Assembly (NCBI GenBank): GCA_938084835.1
Contig: CALKER010000003.1
Span: forward strand, 186,001 to 250,000
Origin: an uncultured Thermoguttaceae bacterium
Lineage (GTDB): Bacteria; Planctomycetota; Planctomycetia; Pirellulales; Thermoguttaceae
DNA length: 64,000 bases
Direction of reading: 5' to 3'
This document shows, piece after piece, positions 48,293 to 58,083 of the stretch. Numbering within the stretch: the first letter of the stretch is position 1; every line of letters begins with the position of its first letter. Made by a program: the position numbers and the translations under genes. Under the pieces are notes generated by a model that searched no databases, was not told where the DNA came from, and saw only the letters and a list, made by a program, of their open reading frames with translations.

Positions 48293-50194
48293 TTATGGCG
48301 ATTTGGGCCACACACGAAGCGTCACCCCTCCTGGCGTCAAAGTGGCAAAAGGCCCAGGGATGGTAAGCTGGGACCGATCTCGCCCAAAATAATCCGTGTT
48401 GATCACAAGCTTGCTCCCATCGTAATTGCGGAAGGGCAGTCGGGAAACAGCTGTCTCCCCTAGCTTTTCCCCTGTGACAATGGCAACAGCCGCGCCAGTC
48501 CAATCTTGAGGCACATCCATCGCCAAGTAAACAGCTGCATCACTTGCTTCCACTCCCAGGCGAGGGTTCTCAGGCAACTGAAACGGTGTGAGCTCGCTTT
48601 TTGCAGGCCGCGCATAATTAAGGTAGACATTAGCCTCGGCGGCATTAACCATGCCATGGGCATCGTAGGGAGAAAGGCCAAAGCCACTCCTCCACACGCG
48701 GCGCGGTGTTTCTGCCGGATTGGGGTGAGGTGTGTCCGGGCCCCGACCAACAAATATATTGGCAATAAAGCGATTGTCCCCACCAGCGATGCTCGCCAGT
48801 CCGGCAATTGATGTGCTTCCGGGCGGATGATAGGGCGTAAGACGAGTGGGCTCCGGGCAGACGGTGATCGCCCCAGCAAAAAGATTGTGGATGTAGGCAC
48901 CGCCCTGAGACATGTCGCGCAAGTTCAAGCCTGAAAGGAAAAGATTGTTGTCCACCACGAATGGTCCGTGATTAACTTCCATGAACAGGTCCTCATCGTT
49001 GTCATGAAAAACGTTTCCATGGACGCGTGTCCCCTGAGCCATCCAATCAAGCCACAATCCGCGACAGGTGCGGAAAATGCGATTGCCAGCAATCAGCGTA
49101 TCAATGGCTCCATGGAATTTAATCCCAGCCATCTCCGCCCCGGAAAACAGCCGGCGAACATGAATGTTGTGGATCACATTATCCGTAATCACGGAGAAAG
49201 CAGCTCCAAGACTTCCCACAATACCGGCTTGCTCGCAATGAGCAATCACGTTGTGCCGTACTACGTGGTTGCCAATGTTGTCGCGATGCCAGCCATGGGC
49301 CAAAGCCCGTTTAATCGTTTCCACATAACCCTCAGCCGTTTCCTGGGAAGTGTTATCGAACTGATCCCCATACTTCCCCAGAGTGATTCCCGTACACACG
49401 GAATGCGTAATGATGTTATTTTCTATAATCCACCCCTTGCTCCAGTTTGTCCCAATCAGCCCGATTTGCTCGGCCGTTGGCGGAGCCCAGGGAGTTGCGG
49501 CATGCCGCATAATGAACCCGCGCACCGTGATATAGTTACGCCCGGGCTTCCGTGGATAAAACACGGTTTGACGCACGTTGATTTCCACAGTCTCTTCGTT
49601 AGGATCAACATCAGGAAACTGAGCCCAGATGCTGGTCTTCTCGTCGTCTACTTCCGCATACCATACGGCCATGTCGCCCCGCGACTGGAACAAAACATCC
49701 TTGCTCGGCGCTTCCACCAACCAATGGCCTCGCAAGTAAACGGCCCCGGTACGGTGACGTCGTCCCTTCGGGTTAAACCAATCACCTTTAATTTCGTCTT
49801 TGTAAGGATTGAAGCTCCCAAAGAAACTATTGGGTATCACGACCTGCCATACGTTGCCTTCCACTCTCGTCCAACCTTTGATTACCTCAGACCCACGGAT
49901 TTCCACCCGCTCCCCGGGAGCCGCCTGATACGTGATTCGGAGCGAGTCCGAAACCCCACCCCGGGGCGGGTCGATCTCCTCCCGATAGATGCCTTCATGC
50001 ACAATCACTATGTCGCCCGGCTGAGCTAGCTGAGCCGCGCGGGAGATCGTTCGAAGCGGTCGCTCCGAGGTTCCTTCCGCGTTGTCATCTCCGGTTAGAG
50101 CGACATGAATCTCGCGACCGGTTAAACCCACAACACTACCCACCGAAGCAAAGAGGCACCATCCAATGATTAGGACAACTGGCACATTTTTCAT
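48293..50194 (-). CDS. exported right-handed parallel beta-helix protein
   Basis: 633 residues. A signal peptide (MKNVPVVLIIGWCLFASVGSVVG) is followed by REIHVALTGDDNAEGTSERPLRTISRAAQLAQPGDIVIVHEGIYREEID, the DUF1565-type entry seen in pectate-lyase-like helices. Later coils carry repeating N-x-I/V patterns such as GWIIENNIITHS, NHVVRHNVIAHCEQAGI, FSVITDNVIHNIHV and GTRVHGNVFHDNDEDLFMEVNHGPFVVDNNLF. A C-terminal beta domain ends it (VTLRVWPKSP). Such proteins are polysaccharide lyases, hydrolases or epimerases, or adhesins. A catalytic set cannot be assigned by eye. GAGAGG lies about 7 bases before the ATG. A second, related protein is encoded at 52062-54209. Confidence 0.88.
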   Translation of the reverse strand: MKNVPVVLIIGWCLFASVGSVVGLTGREIHVALTGDDNAEGTSERPLRTISRAAQLAQPGDIVIVHEGIYREEIDPPRGGVSDSLRITYQAAPGERVEIRGSEVIKGWTRVEGNVWQVVIPNSFFGSFNPYKDEIKGDWFNPKGRRHRTGAVYLRGHWLVEAPSKDVLFQSRGDMAVWYAEVDDEKTSIWAQFPDVDPNEETVEINVRQTVFYPRKPGRNYITVRGFIMRHAATPWAPPTAEQIGLIGTNWSKGWIIENNIITHSVCTGITLGKYGDQFDNTSQETAEGYVETIKRALAHGWHRDNIGNHVVRHNVIAHCEQAGIVGSLGAAFSVITDNVIHNIHVRRLFSGAEMAGIKFHGAIDTLIAGNRIFRTCRGLWLDWMAQGTRVHGNVFHDNDEDLFMEVNHGPFVVDNNLFLSGLNLRDMSQGGAYIHNLFAGAITVCPEPTRLTPYHPPGSTSIAGLASIAGGDNRFIANIFVGRGPDTPHPNPAETPRRVWRSGFGLSPYDAHGMVNAAEANVYLNYARPAKSELTPFQLPENPRLGVEASDAAVYLAMDVPQDWTGAAVAIVTGEKLGETAVSRLPFRNYDGSKLVINTDYFGRDRSQLTIPGPFATLTPGGVTLRVWPKSP

Positions 50195-50458
50195 CGTTAA
50201 TTCCTCTCCGGCTGAAAAAAACCTGGCTTCAATCTCCCGACTTTACCGAACTCGCCCCGTGCGACCTAAAGATGCCTGCTACGGCAATTAATTTAGCCTC
50301 CTCGAGCCCTTAGGGTTACCAGACCTACTTGGAAATGAAAAACAAACAAGAATTTCCGGATTATACACTCCCCGGCCACAGGCGCTGAGGTTCGGTAAAC
50401 GATTAATCCTACGGAAGCGCGACTTGCGCACGCTGCCCGCCACTCCGAACCTAGTGTG
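50195..50458. other. leader region of the beta-helix gene
   Basis: Gene-free; it presumably holds the leftward promoter of the beta-helix gene. No sharp motif is seen. Confidence 0.35.
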
Positions 50459-50692
50459 CTAGACAACAATCTTGGCGATAAAGAAAAGTATCAAAGTGGG
50501 AATCGGCCCCACGGTCATGGTATCGTTCGTTTTGTAACAGGGCCGACGGGTATTAGGGAAAGAAGCTCGGCAGCACGTTGTCCCGGGACCATAGGGGCAG
50601 TTGTCCTGTAGTCCGAACAAATCGCGATCCCTTGCTATGCCTCGGCAATTTTCACGGCGTTTGCACCCCATGCTTCGTGGTCCGCCGTGCAT
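50459..50692 (-). CDS. possible small cysteine-rich membrane protein
   Basis: 77 residues (or 70 from the second ATG, which has GGCGGA about 9 bases upstream). It has six Cys in GCKRRENC ... NCPYGPGTTCC ... RRPC, then a hydrophobic C-terminal segment MTVGPIPTLILFFIAKIVV that could be a membrane anchor. The arrangement of spaced Cys followed by one helix looks designed more than random, and the frame does not overlap another gene. No homologue comes to mind and the codon pattern is not decisive, so it may be a chance frame. Confidence 0.3.
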   Translation of the reverse strand: MHGGPRSMGCKRRENCRGIARDRDLFGLQDNCPYGPGTTCCRASFPNTRRPCYKTNDTMTVGPIPTLILFFIAKIVV

Positions 50693-50771
50693 CTGGCGGA
50701 TTCAACTGAATCCTTCAAATTTAGCTTCCTCCCCTATTCACCTTCGGCTTCTTGTTAGGCAACCCAATGGT

Positions 50772-51776
50772 TTAGTTACCTGGTTGGTGATTACTCCAGA
50801 AATACTGAAGTTTTACAAACTCGTCGAACATCACCCGAGTCATCTCGGGGAGGGCTCCAAGCACTGTGGCATCCCCATAATTAAAAACAACGAATCCGCC
50901 TTGCGGTGTGCTCCAATTTTCCACTAACAACCGGGCTTCCTGACGAATTGCTGCCTCGTCGTTGGTCGGCAATGTTGCCTGAATGTCCACGGTCGTCAAA
51001 AAACACACTTTACCGCGAAATGTTTGTCCGAATTCTACCAAGCCGTAAGTACGCGGCTGCTGCATGTTGAGAACATCTGTCCCTAACTCAATCAAACGCG
51101 GAACCAACGCATTGATTCGCCCACAACTGTGAAAGATCACATGCCAACCATGCTTGTGGATGGCCTCAAATAGCTGGCGATATCGCGGAGCGAAAAACTT
51201 GTCGAACATCGCTGGGCTTACAAAGAGGCCTTGCTGAGTTCCCCAGTCGTCCGTAAGGAAGATTCCGTCAATCTTGTTTTCAAACCGGTGCCCCAGTTCG
51301 TCCAAAAGTTCGAGCTTAAACTGAAGGATCATGTCAAGAAGGGCTTCGGCCCGCTCCGGCGCTACGCACAGGTCTTCTAAGAATGCCGTCATCCCTCGGA
51401 GCATATGCGCTCGCTCCATGAGGTTAAAATGACAGGTCACTACCACATATCGATCACCGGCAAGATCCAGCAGAGGCTTGATTCGCTCAAAGTAAAACGG
51501 GTTACGCGGGTCAGGAGGACGATAGTTCGGCCACGCAGACCAATCGGCGAGGGGATGCTCGACCACGGCGCCCATATTCTTCACCTCCGTGCGGCGCCAT
51601 CTACAACCCCAATCGTCGAAATCTCCTTGATCAAAAAACCAACCGGCTTCTGCGCGGTCCATTTCCCAAATGTCCCAAACATCATCTGGGGCGAAGTCCA
51701 CCTCGTGCTGCCAAAAAGGAAGACGCGGTGGGGAACGAAACTCTATCGCACGACGGACAATTTCTCGGGAAGTCAT
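50772..51776 (-). CDS. URO-D fold protein (uroporphyrinogen decarboxylase family, not HemE)
   Basis: 334 residues from the ATG at 51776, which has GGAGG 8 bases upstream. It has the URO-D/methyltransferase barrel: MTSREIVRRAIEFRSPPRLPFW, VVTCHFNLMERAHMLRGMTAFLEDL, IDGIFLTDDWGTQQGLFVSPAMFDKFFAPRYRQLFEAIHKHGWHVIFHSCGRINALVPRLIELGTDVLNMQQP. The H-x-C-G segment is typical of corrinoid-type methyltransferase relatives (MtaA/CmuC-like) that bind zinc. The HemE motif MRQAGRYLPEY is missing, so it should not decarboxylate uroporphyrinogen. Planctomycetes carry many such paralogues of unknown substrate. It is flanked by the two beta-helix genes on the same strand. Confidence 0.88.
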   Translation of the reverse strand: MTSREIVRRAIEFRSPPRLPFWQHEVDFAPDDVWDIWEMDRAEAGWFFDQGDFDDWGCRWRRTEVKNMGAVVEHPLADWSAWPNYRPPDPRNPFYFERIKPLLDLAGDRYVVVTCHFNLMERAHMLRGMTAFLEDLCVAPERAEALLDMILQFKLELLDELGHRFENKIDGIFLTDDWGTQQGLFVSPAMFDKFFAPRYRQLFEAIHKHGWHVIFHSCGRINALVPRLIELGTDVLNMQQPRTYGLVEFGQTFRGKVCFLTTVDIQATLPTNDEAAIRQEARLLVENWSTPQGGFVVFNYGDATVLGALPEMTRVMFDEFVKLQYFWSNHQPGN

Positions 51777-52061
51777 CGCGGCAACCTCCGGGCAAGACGC
51801 GGGAGCAATGAACCGTTGTCCCCTATCCTCGAAAACTCGCCCCACGCTCGCCGTTTGTCAAGCAAAAGAGAAACCGATGCCTGATGGGGCGCCACTCACC
51901 CGCTTGAGCTGGTAAGAAGTTGCGCCGTTGGCTCGCTTTGCTGTAGGGCACCACACTGAATTTTGACGAAGTAAAACCTCCGGAACAGGTATCCCCTATC
52001 GACGCAACGAGCCGCAGCAACAAACCGGCCGGTCCCTTCATTTTGCAAATCGGGCTCCCAT

Positions 52062-54209
52062 TTACTCCTCCCCTGGAAGTATGAGTCGTGGTCGCTTCAC
52101 CTGCCGCGGCAGCTGCCGCCACCATTCCGGACCAGTAAGTCCCACCTTCTCCAGTTCTAAAGGTTCAAACCCCAGTTGCCACGCTGGAGAATCTTCCCGC
52201 AACCGAAAGTCGAGCTGGGCCACATCGACAAACTTGGGGTCGGCAATTATTGAGCCCTGATCGAAACCTTTGGCCTGCCAATCTTTAAGGGAAAGTCCCC
52301 CGGGAAACCGCGGCTCACCTCGCTCGTCCCAATACAGGTTTTTTTCCAGACGAAATTGCCCATTCGACCATGATCCGCCCAACATCGGAACACCGCGACT
52401 GTAGAAAATGTTCCGCTCCAGCGTGAAGGACAGATGCCCTTCCTCCCGGGACCGCCGCACCTGACCAAAAGTGGCAGACAGAGCCAGGACGTTATTGCGA
52501 ATGACATTTTCCCGACCATAATGCTGATGAAAGGCTCCGTCTTTCACGCGATACACCAAGTTTTTCTCCAACAAAATGTGAGTGGATCCCTCATCGGTGT
52601 ACAGTCCCCATCCTCCATAACTGTACGAAAGGACATCGTGAATGACATTGCCACGGATCACGGTACCGGGGGAAACACCCAAGGTATACACACCACCCAT
52701 GTCGCTCAGCTCTCCCCACCCAAGATGATGAATGTGATTGTACTCGATCACGTTATGGTTGGCTGTGCTTGGGTTGTAACCCCAGCTCCATCCCACGGAA
52801 ACTCCGGTATAGAGGAAGTCACAGATCTCGCAATGCGCCACCCGATTGTACGAACTCTGCCCGATGAGCACTCCTACCCCAGCGTGATAGACCTTTCCCC
52901 CATCGTGAAGGAAACAATTGAAGACCTCGTTATGACTGCTCTGCAGTTCTGGCTCCTGTGGGAGGGAATTTTCACCGATGCGCACGGCCCCGGCACCAAG
53001 ATCATATAGGTGACACTGGTCAAGCCTGCAGTATTTGCTTCCGCGCGAAAACCACACCCCATAACCGCCGGTGTGGGCAACCTCGCACCGCCGAAACTGA
53101 CAATGCCGTGCCCCCCGTACATGAACGGCGGCCGTAGTTAAAAACGCGGCTGCTTGTCCATCGACCGGCTCTTCGTGCGGCATCACCCAATCGGTATGAT
53201 GAAAAGCTATTCCCTCGAACTCCACATAAGCCACCGGCTTGCCTTGAACCGGCTCACCTTCAATGCGAACAAGCTCCTCCACGATGGGATATTCCACCAC
53301 AAGGTGAGGAAAATGCTCTTCCGGCCTCGGCCAATACAACACTTGCCCACCGGCCAGATCGAGGTACCATTCCCCAGGGCTATCCAGCGCTTCGCGAATC
53401 CCTTCAACATAGTATCGCTGCTTTTCCTCCCAATAGCCCATCGGCCAATTGGAAGGAGCTGTAAAGCGAACTAGCCGCTTTCCTTCGTCAACAGCGGCAA
53501 TACGATGTCGCGAAGTCGTCCAGCTGTGGTAGACGACCACTATCGCCTGGTCGCGATCTGGCCCATTTTTGATTTGCCCCTCTTCGAAGAAAAACGAGAT
53601 TTTCGCCTCCCGGTCGGCTAGAGCCTTTGTGCGATCTGAGTATGGCTTTCCCGGTCCCAGCGTACGGAAATAGTCTCCCTGATTCGGCATACGTGCGGGA
53701 ATGGCTCGGCGACCGTTGACAAAAAGCTGTCGAAATTCCTGCTTCCCCGTAGGAAGTGACGGCAAAGAAGCGCGCCATAGTGGCCCACCCTCCACAGGTT
53801 GCCAGCCGGAAAGAACTCTCGCCCCGGAAATGACCGGCTTTTCGCCAGGATAAGCTGCATAGATAATTCGCATCCCCCCGCGCCCCGAATCTTCGGGGCC
53901 AAAAACAACCGTCCGATCGATTCGGTACACGCCACCCCGAAGCACCACGCGGATATCCCGAGGCGCGACCAAATTGCGCTTCAAATCGCGCACGGCATCC
54001 CGAGCTCGCTCCAAAGTAGCGAAGGGACCATCAGTGCGTTCCGAATTGGGCGCTGCCAGCCGGCCACTCCATGCGTCGTTCCCTTCCGGCGAGACATAAA
54101 AGTCGGCATCCTCCCCGCGGGCATGAATCACTCCCAGTGCCATCAAGCCTACCGCGGCCACCAATAGGAATCTTCTCACTTCCCAGTGGAACAGTTGCGA
54201 ACCTTGCAT
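52062..54209 (-). CDS. large exported beta-helix protein, GH141-like
   Basis: 715 residues from the ATG at 54209 (GGAGG 10 bases upstream; a GTG two codons earlier is less well spaced). After a signal peptide (FLLVAAVGLMALGVIHARG) comes DFYVSPEGNDAWSGRLAAPNSERTDGPFATLERARDAVRDL, the typical entry of GH141-type and related parallel beta-helices. FQRQLFVNGRRAIPARMPNQGDY-like sequence and many coils with N-x-I patterns follow (NVIEYNHIHHLGWGELSDMGGVYTLGVSPGTVIRGNVIHDV; ILLEKNLVYRVKDGAFHQHYGRENVIRNNVL). GH141 members act on fucose- or xylose-containing glycans; the exact activity here is inferred. It lies 285 bases upstream of the URO-D-like gene. Confidence 0.87.
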   Translation of the reverse strand: MQGSQLFHWEVRRFLLVAAVGLMALGVIHARGEDADFYVSPEGNDAWSGRLAAPNSERTDGPFATLERARDAVRDLKRNLVAPRDIRVVLRGGVYRIDRTVVFGPEDSGRGGMRIIYAAYPGEKPVISGARVLSGWQPVEGGPLWRASLPSLPTGKQEFRQLFVNGRRAIPARMPNQGDYFRTLGPGKPYSDRTKALADREAKISFFFEEGQIKNGPDRDQAIVVVYHSWTTSRHRIAAVDEGKRLVRFTAPSNWPMGYWEEKQRYYVEGIREALDSPGEWYLDLAGGQVLYWPRPEEHFPHLVVEYPIVEELVRIEGEPVQGKPVAYVEFEGIAFHHTDWVMPHEEPVDGQAAAFLTTAAVHVRGARHCQFRRCEVAHTGGYGVWFSRGSKYCRLDQCHLYDLGAGAVRIGENSLPQEPELQSSHNEVFNCFLHDGGKVYHAGVGVLIGQSSYNRVAHCEICDFLYTGVSVGWSWGYNPSTANHNVIEYNHIHHLGWGELSDMGGVYTLGVSPGTVIRGNVIHDVLSYSYGGWGLYTDEGSTHILLEKNLVYRVKDGAFHQHYGRENVIRNNVLALSATFGQVRRSREEGHLSFTLERNIFYSRGVPMLGGSWSNGQFRLEKNLYWDERGEPRFPGGLSLKDWQAKGFDQGSIIADPKFVDVAQLDFRLREDSPAWQLGFEPLELEKVGLTGPEWWRQLPRQVKRPRLILPGEE

Positions 54210-55036
54210 CTTCACGTCTCCTCCGCATCGGGCTCGGGTGAATTCCCACCGCAGGTAACTCTGCGGCTAATTTCTATTACTCTAACAATGTGGCTGCTTT
54301 GAGCTCAGCCAAGCAAAGCATACGGGAAATGACTCCTGCGCCAGCGATCTTTCCTTCCCGTTTTCTCTTTGCCCGCACCCCTCAAAGGGAAGGGCCGCTT
54401 TCCGCTCGTATGCCTCCCGAATTCCCTCACCTCCCCGGGCCGCGGTAAGGATAGCCGCGACTGCGATCTTACCCGCCCCTCTAAATTTGTTGACGACTTC
54501 TGGGCAAGCTCCCGCGGGGGTAATACGCATCTTGATTAGTGGTAAGCAGCTAAATCGGCTCGGACTGATGGGAGGAAAAAGTGACGGCTCTCCGGGCGCC
54601 GCCAAGTTACCTGCTCTTCTTTATCAGCCGCTTTGCCCCGTGGTAAGATTCTATTGCCTGCGGGCGGACCAAGCAATAGGCTTTTTAATCCTGGGCTACA
54701 GCCGTGGCTATTGTCAAACGGCTCGGTGCCAATCCACAATAGAAAACCGTATATCAATGGCAACGCGTTGTCTTCCGGATTTGCCACGATGATCATCTTC
54801 GCAGGAAATTATACGAACACATACTCAGCGGCCCACTCCGGAGGCCCCGGGGCCCGCAAAAGCCCGGAAGCGCCCGGCAGAATCCCACTATCAAAAGAAT
54901 TTGTCCACGCCGCAAGCGTAGTGAAAAACTGAAAGCTCTGTTATGTGGTGTTATTGACTTACCAGGCCTGAAGTAGACAATTGAGGGCCGATTGGCTCTG
55001 AATGAAGCATTCTGAAAGATTTCCGAGGTCTACTTG
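54210..55036. other. gene-free divergent region
   Basis: It separates the leftward beta-helix gene from the rightward cobA-hemD gene and should hold both promoters. A TTGACT near 54955 lacks a good -10 partner. Open frames are short and overlapping. Confidence 0.4.
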
Positions 55037-56644
55037 ATGTCAACTCTGGTCCATCTGACCCAAACTCAACATGGCAAGGTTTACATAGTGGACGCTGGGC
55101 CAGGTGATCCCGGGCTAGTGACGTTGCGGGCACAACGATGCTTGCGCCAGGCGCACCTTGTCATTGTTGACGGGTTCGTACACCCGCACATCCTCTGCGA
55201 GCTTCCTCCAAACGCCAAGATTCTTCGGGTAAGCCGCGGCGCAGAAGAACAACAGAACTCAGGCCAGTCTGCGGGAAAAGCAGGCATTCCGTTCGGCGCG
55301 GAGGCCGGTACTGTGGCAATTTCTCAGGTGGTGGGGCACCTTGTGGCTGAAGCTCGCCAGGGGCATGTTGCCGTTTATTTGTGCGGGCAGGGAATGCTTG
55401 GCTTTTTGGAACGCTTCGACGAATTGGAAACGCTTCGTCAGGCTGGTGTCGACTACGAAATAGTGCCAGGCGTGCCAGCCTATTTTGCCGCGATGGCAAA
55501 CGCCGAGATCCCTATCACCAGTGCATCCGGCCCTCCCGGTATTATACTGGTGGATCAGGTGCTTTCGGATTGCGCGGGGAATCTCTCTTGGGCCGGTAAG
55601 ACGCTTGGAGCTTATCCGGGCACCATTGTGGCCTTGGTGCCTAGCGAGGAGATCTCGCGGTGGGCGAGCGAACTGCTCCGCGGAGGGAGAGCTCCCTTTA
55701 GTCCCGCCGTCCTTGTCAGCCGACCCAGTCGGCCCGACCAAGAGATTCTCCAAGGTCCTCTGAGTTCGCTTGTGAACCTGCCGGCCTTGAAGAGCTTGCC
55801 ATCACCGGTTGTGTTTTTCGGGGGCGACTCGGTAGCCTGCGCGCCTTGTCAAGCCTGGTGGGCTAGGCGGCCTCTGACCGGTCAGCGGATCTTGGTCACC
55901 AGGCCGGAGGATCAAGCACACGATTTCGCAGACCTTCTCATGGAGTTGGGAGCCGATGTTCTCACCCAACCCTCTATTGTGATTGGCGACCCGCCGGACT
56001 GGGGACCTGTCGACGAAGCGATTGACAACCTCGACCGTTATCATTGGGTTGTCTTCACCAGTGCTAATGGCGTCCGCTTTTTTCTCGGCCGCTTGTGGAC
56101 ACAAGGCAAAGATCTGCGGAAGCTTGGACCGGTGAAAATAGCAGCCATCGGTCCGGGGACCGCAGAAGCACTACGGCGTCATTATCTTATCGCGGACCTT
56201 GTTCCCGCAGAATTTCGAGCTGAAGCACTGGCAGAAGCTTTGGTTGACAACCTCCGGCGCGAGCCCAGCCGCTCGCGAGTGCTCCTTGTTCGAGCAAACC
56301 GCGGACGACCCGTCCTTGCCGAAATGTTGACATCCGCCGGAGCTTGTGTTCATCAAATCGCGGCTTATACCAGCGCCGATGTTAACGAACCACTTCCCGA
56401 GGTGATGACAGCCCTCAATTCCGGTGCCATCAACTGGATTACCGTCACCAGCTCATCCATCGCTCGATCCCTGGCACGGATGTTTGGCCCCCAACTGTCT
56501 AAAGCCAGGTTGGCTAGCATCAGCCCGGTAACTTCGGCCGAACTTCGCCACTTGGGGTTCGAGCCTACTGTGGAAGCCCAGGTGTACACGCTGGGTGGTT
56601 TAGTGGAGGCAATCCTCCGTTATCTTGAGAAAAACTCACCTTAA
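55037..56644 (+). CDS. CobA-HemD fusion: degenerate uroporphyrinogen-III methyltransferase domain plus uroporphyrinogen-III synthase
   Basis: 535 residues. Residues about 14-255 have the SUMT fold: GKVYIVDAGPGDPGLVTLRAQRCLRQAHLVIVDGFV and later AGVDYEIVPGVPAYFAAMANAEIPIT. The SAM-binding loop, normally a GGDPFVFGRGGEE-like segment, reads GQGMLGFLERFDE at about 117-129, so SAM binding or catalysis is doubtful. Residues about 280-530 are HemD-like (GQRILVTRPEDQAHDFADLLMELGADVLTQPSI; WVVFTSANGVRFFLGRL; ITVTSSSIARSLARM), forming the tetrapyrrole ring of uroporphyrinogen III. No other haem gene is adjacent. The ATG is preceded by GAGG at about 13 bases. The HemD half looks functional; the CobA half may be structural. 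Confidence 0.9.
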   Translation: MSTLVHLTQTQHGKVYIVDAGPGDPGLVTLRAQRCLRQAHLVIVDGFVHPHILCELPPNAKILRVSRGAEEQQNSGQSAGKAGIPFGAEAGTVAISQVVGHLVAEARQGHVAVYLCGQGMLGFLERFDELETLRQAGVDYEIVPGVPAYFAAMANAEIPITSASGPPGIILVDQVLSDCAGNLSWAGKTLGAYPGTIVALVPSEEISRWASELLRGGRAPFSPAVLVSRPSRPDQEILQGPLSSLVNLPALKSLPSPVVFFGGDSVACAPCQAWWARRPLTGQRILVTRPEDQAHDFADLLMELGADVLTQPSIVIGDPPDWGPVDEAIDNLDRYHWVVFTSANGVRFFLGRLWTQGKDLRKLGPVKIAAIGPGTAEALRRHYLIADLVPAEFRAEALAEALVDNLRREPSRSRVLLVRANRGRPVLAEMLTSAGACVHQIAAYTSADVNEPLPEVMTALNSGAINWITVTSSSIARSLARMFGPQLSKARLASISPVTSAELRHLGFEPTVEAQVYTLGGLVEAILRYLEKNSP

Positions 56645-56919
56645 GTGCGCGGGCCTAACCGGCAGCAGCAGAGGTACTAGCGGGAAAAACGCTCAGGAAA
56701 GCGCTCCAGGTGGCGGTCGACTTCATCGCAAATAAGAAATCTGTCGCCCTGCAGAAACTGCGGTCGCAGGATTTTCCGCAATCTCTTTGGCTCAGTTTCG
56801 AGCTGGGCCATCGGGGGTGCCTGCTTTATTCATTGGATCAGATTGGATTGGGTTCACGGCAATACGGTGAACCCCAGCTTGACCGCCGGCGACCCCTGGC
56901 GCTTTTCGCAATTCGCCCG

Positions 56920-58080
56920 TTACCTCTGCCAAGCAAGGAATACTTCGCGGGCCGCTTTGCGGAGTGTCTCGGCCGTCCAAGCGGTGGTATCCGGTAACGG
57001 CGCAGACGAACCGGGGCAGGCCACAAGGAAAGTGAGTTCTTTCGATTCTTGAGGCGCTAGGACCACGGGAAACCGAAGAGCCCTCACCTCGTAATAACAT
57101 TGGTCCCTCTGCCCACCAACGTCAACGTAGCGCCAGGCGGAGGCCGAGAGCTCCCCCGCGGCAAGTTTTGCTAAGTCCGGCATTTTATCGGGCGGAAAAA
57201 TCCATATCACATTGAGAATGGGATTTCGATCGGGTGCCGCCGGAAGCGGTCGTGCCGCTATTTCCAACTCCCCATCACCGTTGACATCCCGCGCCCGGAA
57301 TAAGAGGGTGCCCGGTTTGTGGCGTCCCCATCGGCCAATGGGGTCAACCACTTCCGGTCGGGCTCCCTCAACCTCGTACAACACCGGGCGGATGTGGGCG
57401 CGATCGTAATGACTTTCACACACGCCCAGGACGACAAGGGCGGAACTTCGAGGCTGGACCTTGAAGCGATAGATTATGGGACATCCGCCCATACCGGCCC
57501 GAATATTGGCATAAGCGGGATCTGCAGGGCCTTCCGGCCGGGCCCATCCCACCATGGCGGTTGTGTCGGTGATGAAACCCCAATCGCGGCTTTTGGTGGC
57601 GGCCAGCGTTTGAGGTAAAACCGAAAGTACTACGCGCTTCTGCCAGCGCACGGTGGCAAAGCCGACCTCCGCTTCGTCCGGCATACCAAGTCTTACCCAG
57701 ACCTCAAGGGGACTTTCTTTTTCTGATTGAAGTCCCACCGTGAGCACATCAACACCCGCAGGAAACACGGGGGCCCGGTAAACCGTCCATCTCACCTGCA
57801 GAGGACCCCGCCGAGAAAAAGCCTCCGCAGCTGGGATGCATCCGTCCAAAAGGATCGGTCGAACAACGACCGGCGCCGGCCCGGCGTGCTCACAGGCGAC
57901 ATCCACAGTCACCGTGCCCCAATCTTCCACTAGCCGGCCATCGGGCTCCATCCAAGAAGCCGGCAACCCGGGCGAGGCAATCTCCACCTTTCCGCCGCAA
58001 ACGGCCTCGCCCGCCGGAGACCGCGCGGCATACACGGTCAACGCTGCCAGCGTGAATATCCCAACTTTGATCCGCAGCAT
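56920..58080 (-). CDS. exported protein of unknown function, second gene of the isomerase-like operon
   Basis: 386 residues. The signal peptide is MLRIKVGIFTLAALTVYAARSPAG. The rest is beta-rich with no enzyme motif I recognise. It includes LVVLGVCESHYDRAHIRPVLYEVEGA, an EF-hand-like or FG-GAP-like RDVNGDGELEIAARP that may bind calcium, and LRFPVVLAPQESKELTFLVACPG near the end. The ATG lies 3 bases after the stop codon of the isomerase-like gene, and its GGAG ribosome-binding site overlaps that gene's end, so the two are translationally coupled. It is probably a periplasmic partner of the isomerase-like protein, perhaps a carbohydrate-binding or stabilising subunit. Confidence 0.82.
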   Translation of the reverse strand: MLRIKVGIFTLAALTVYAARSPAGEAVCGGKVEIASPGLPASWMEPDGRLVEDWGTVTVDVACEHAGPAPVVVRPILLDGCIPAAEAFSRRGPLQVRWTVYRAPVFPAGVDVLTVGLQSEKESPLEVWVRLGMPDEAEVGFATVRWQKRVVLSVLPQTLAATKSRDWGFITDTTAMVGWARPEGPADPAYANIRAGMGGCPIIYRFKVQPRSSALVVLGVCESHYDRAHIRPVLYEVEGARPEVVDPIGRWGRHKPGTLLFRARDVNGDGELEIAARPLPAAPDRNPILNVIWIFPPDKMPDLAKLAAGELSASAWRYVDVGGQRDQCYYEVRALRFPVVLAPQESKELTFLVACPGSSAPLPDTTAWTAETLRKAAREVFLAWQR

Positions 58081-58083
58081 GCA

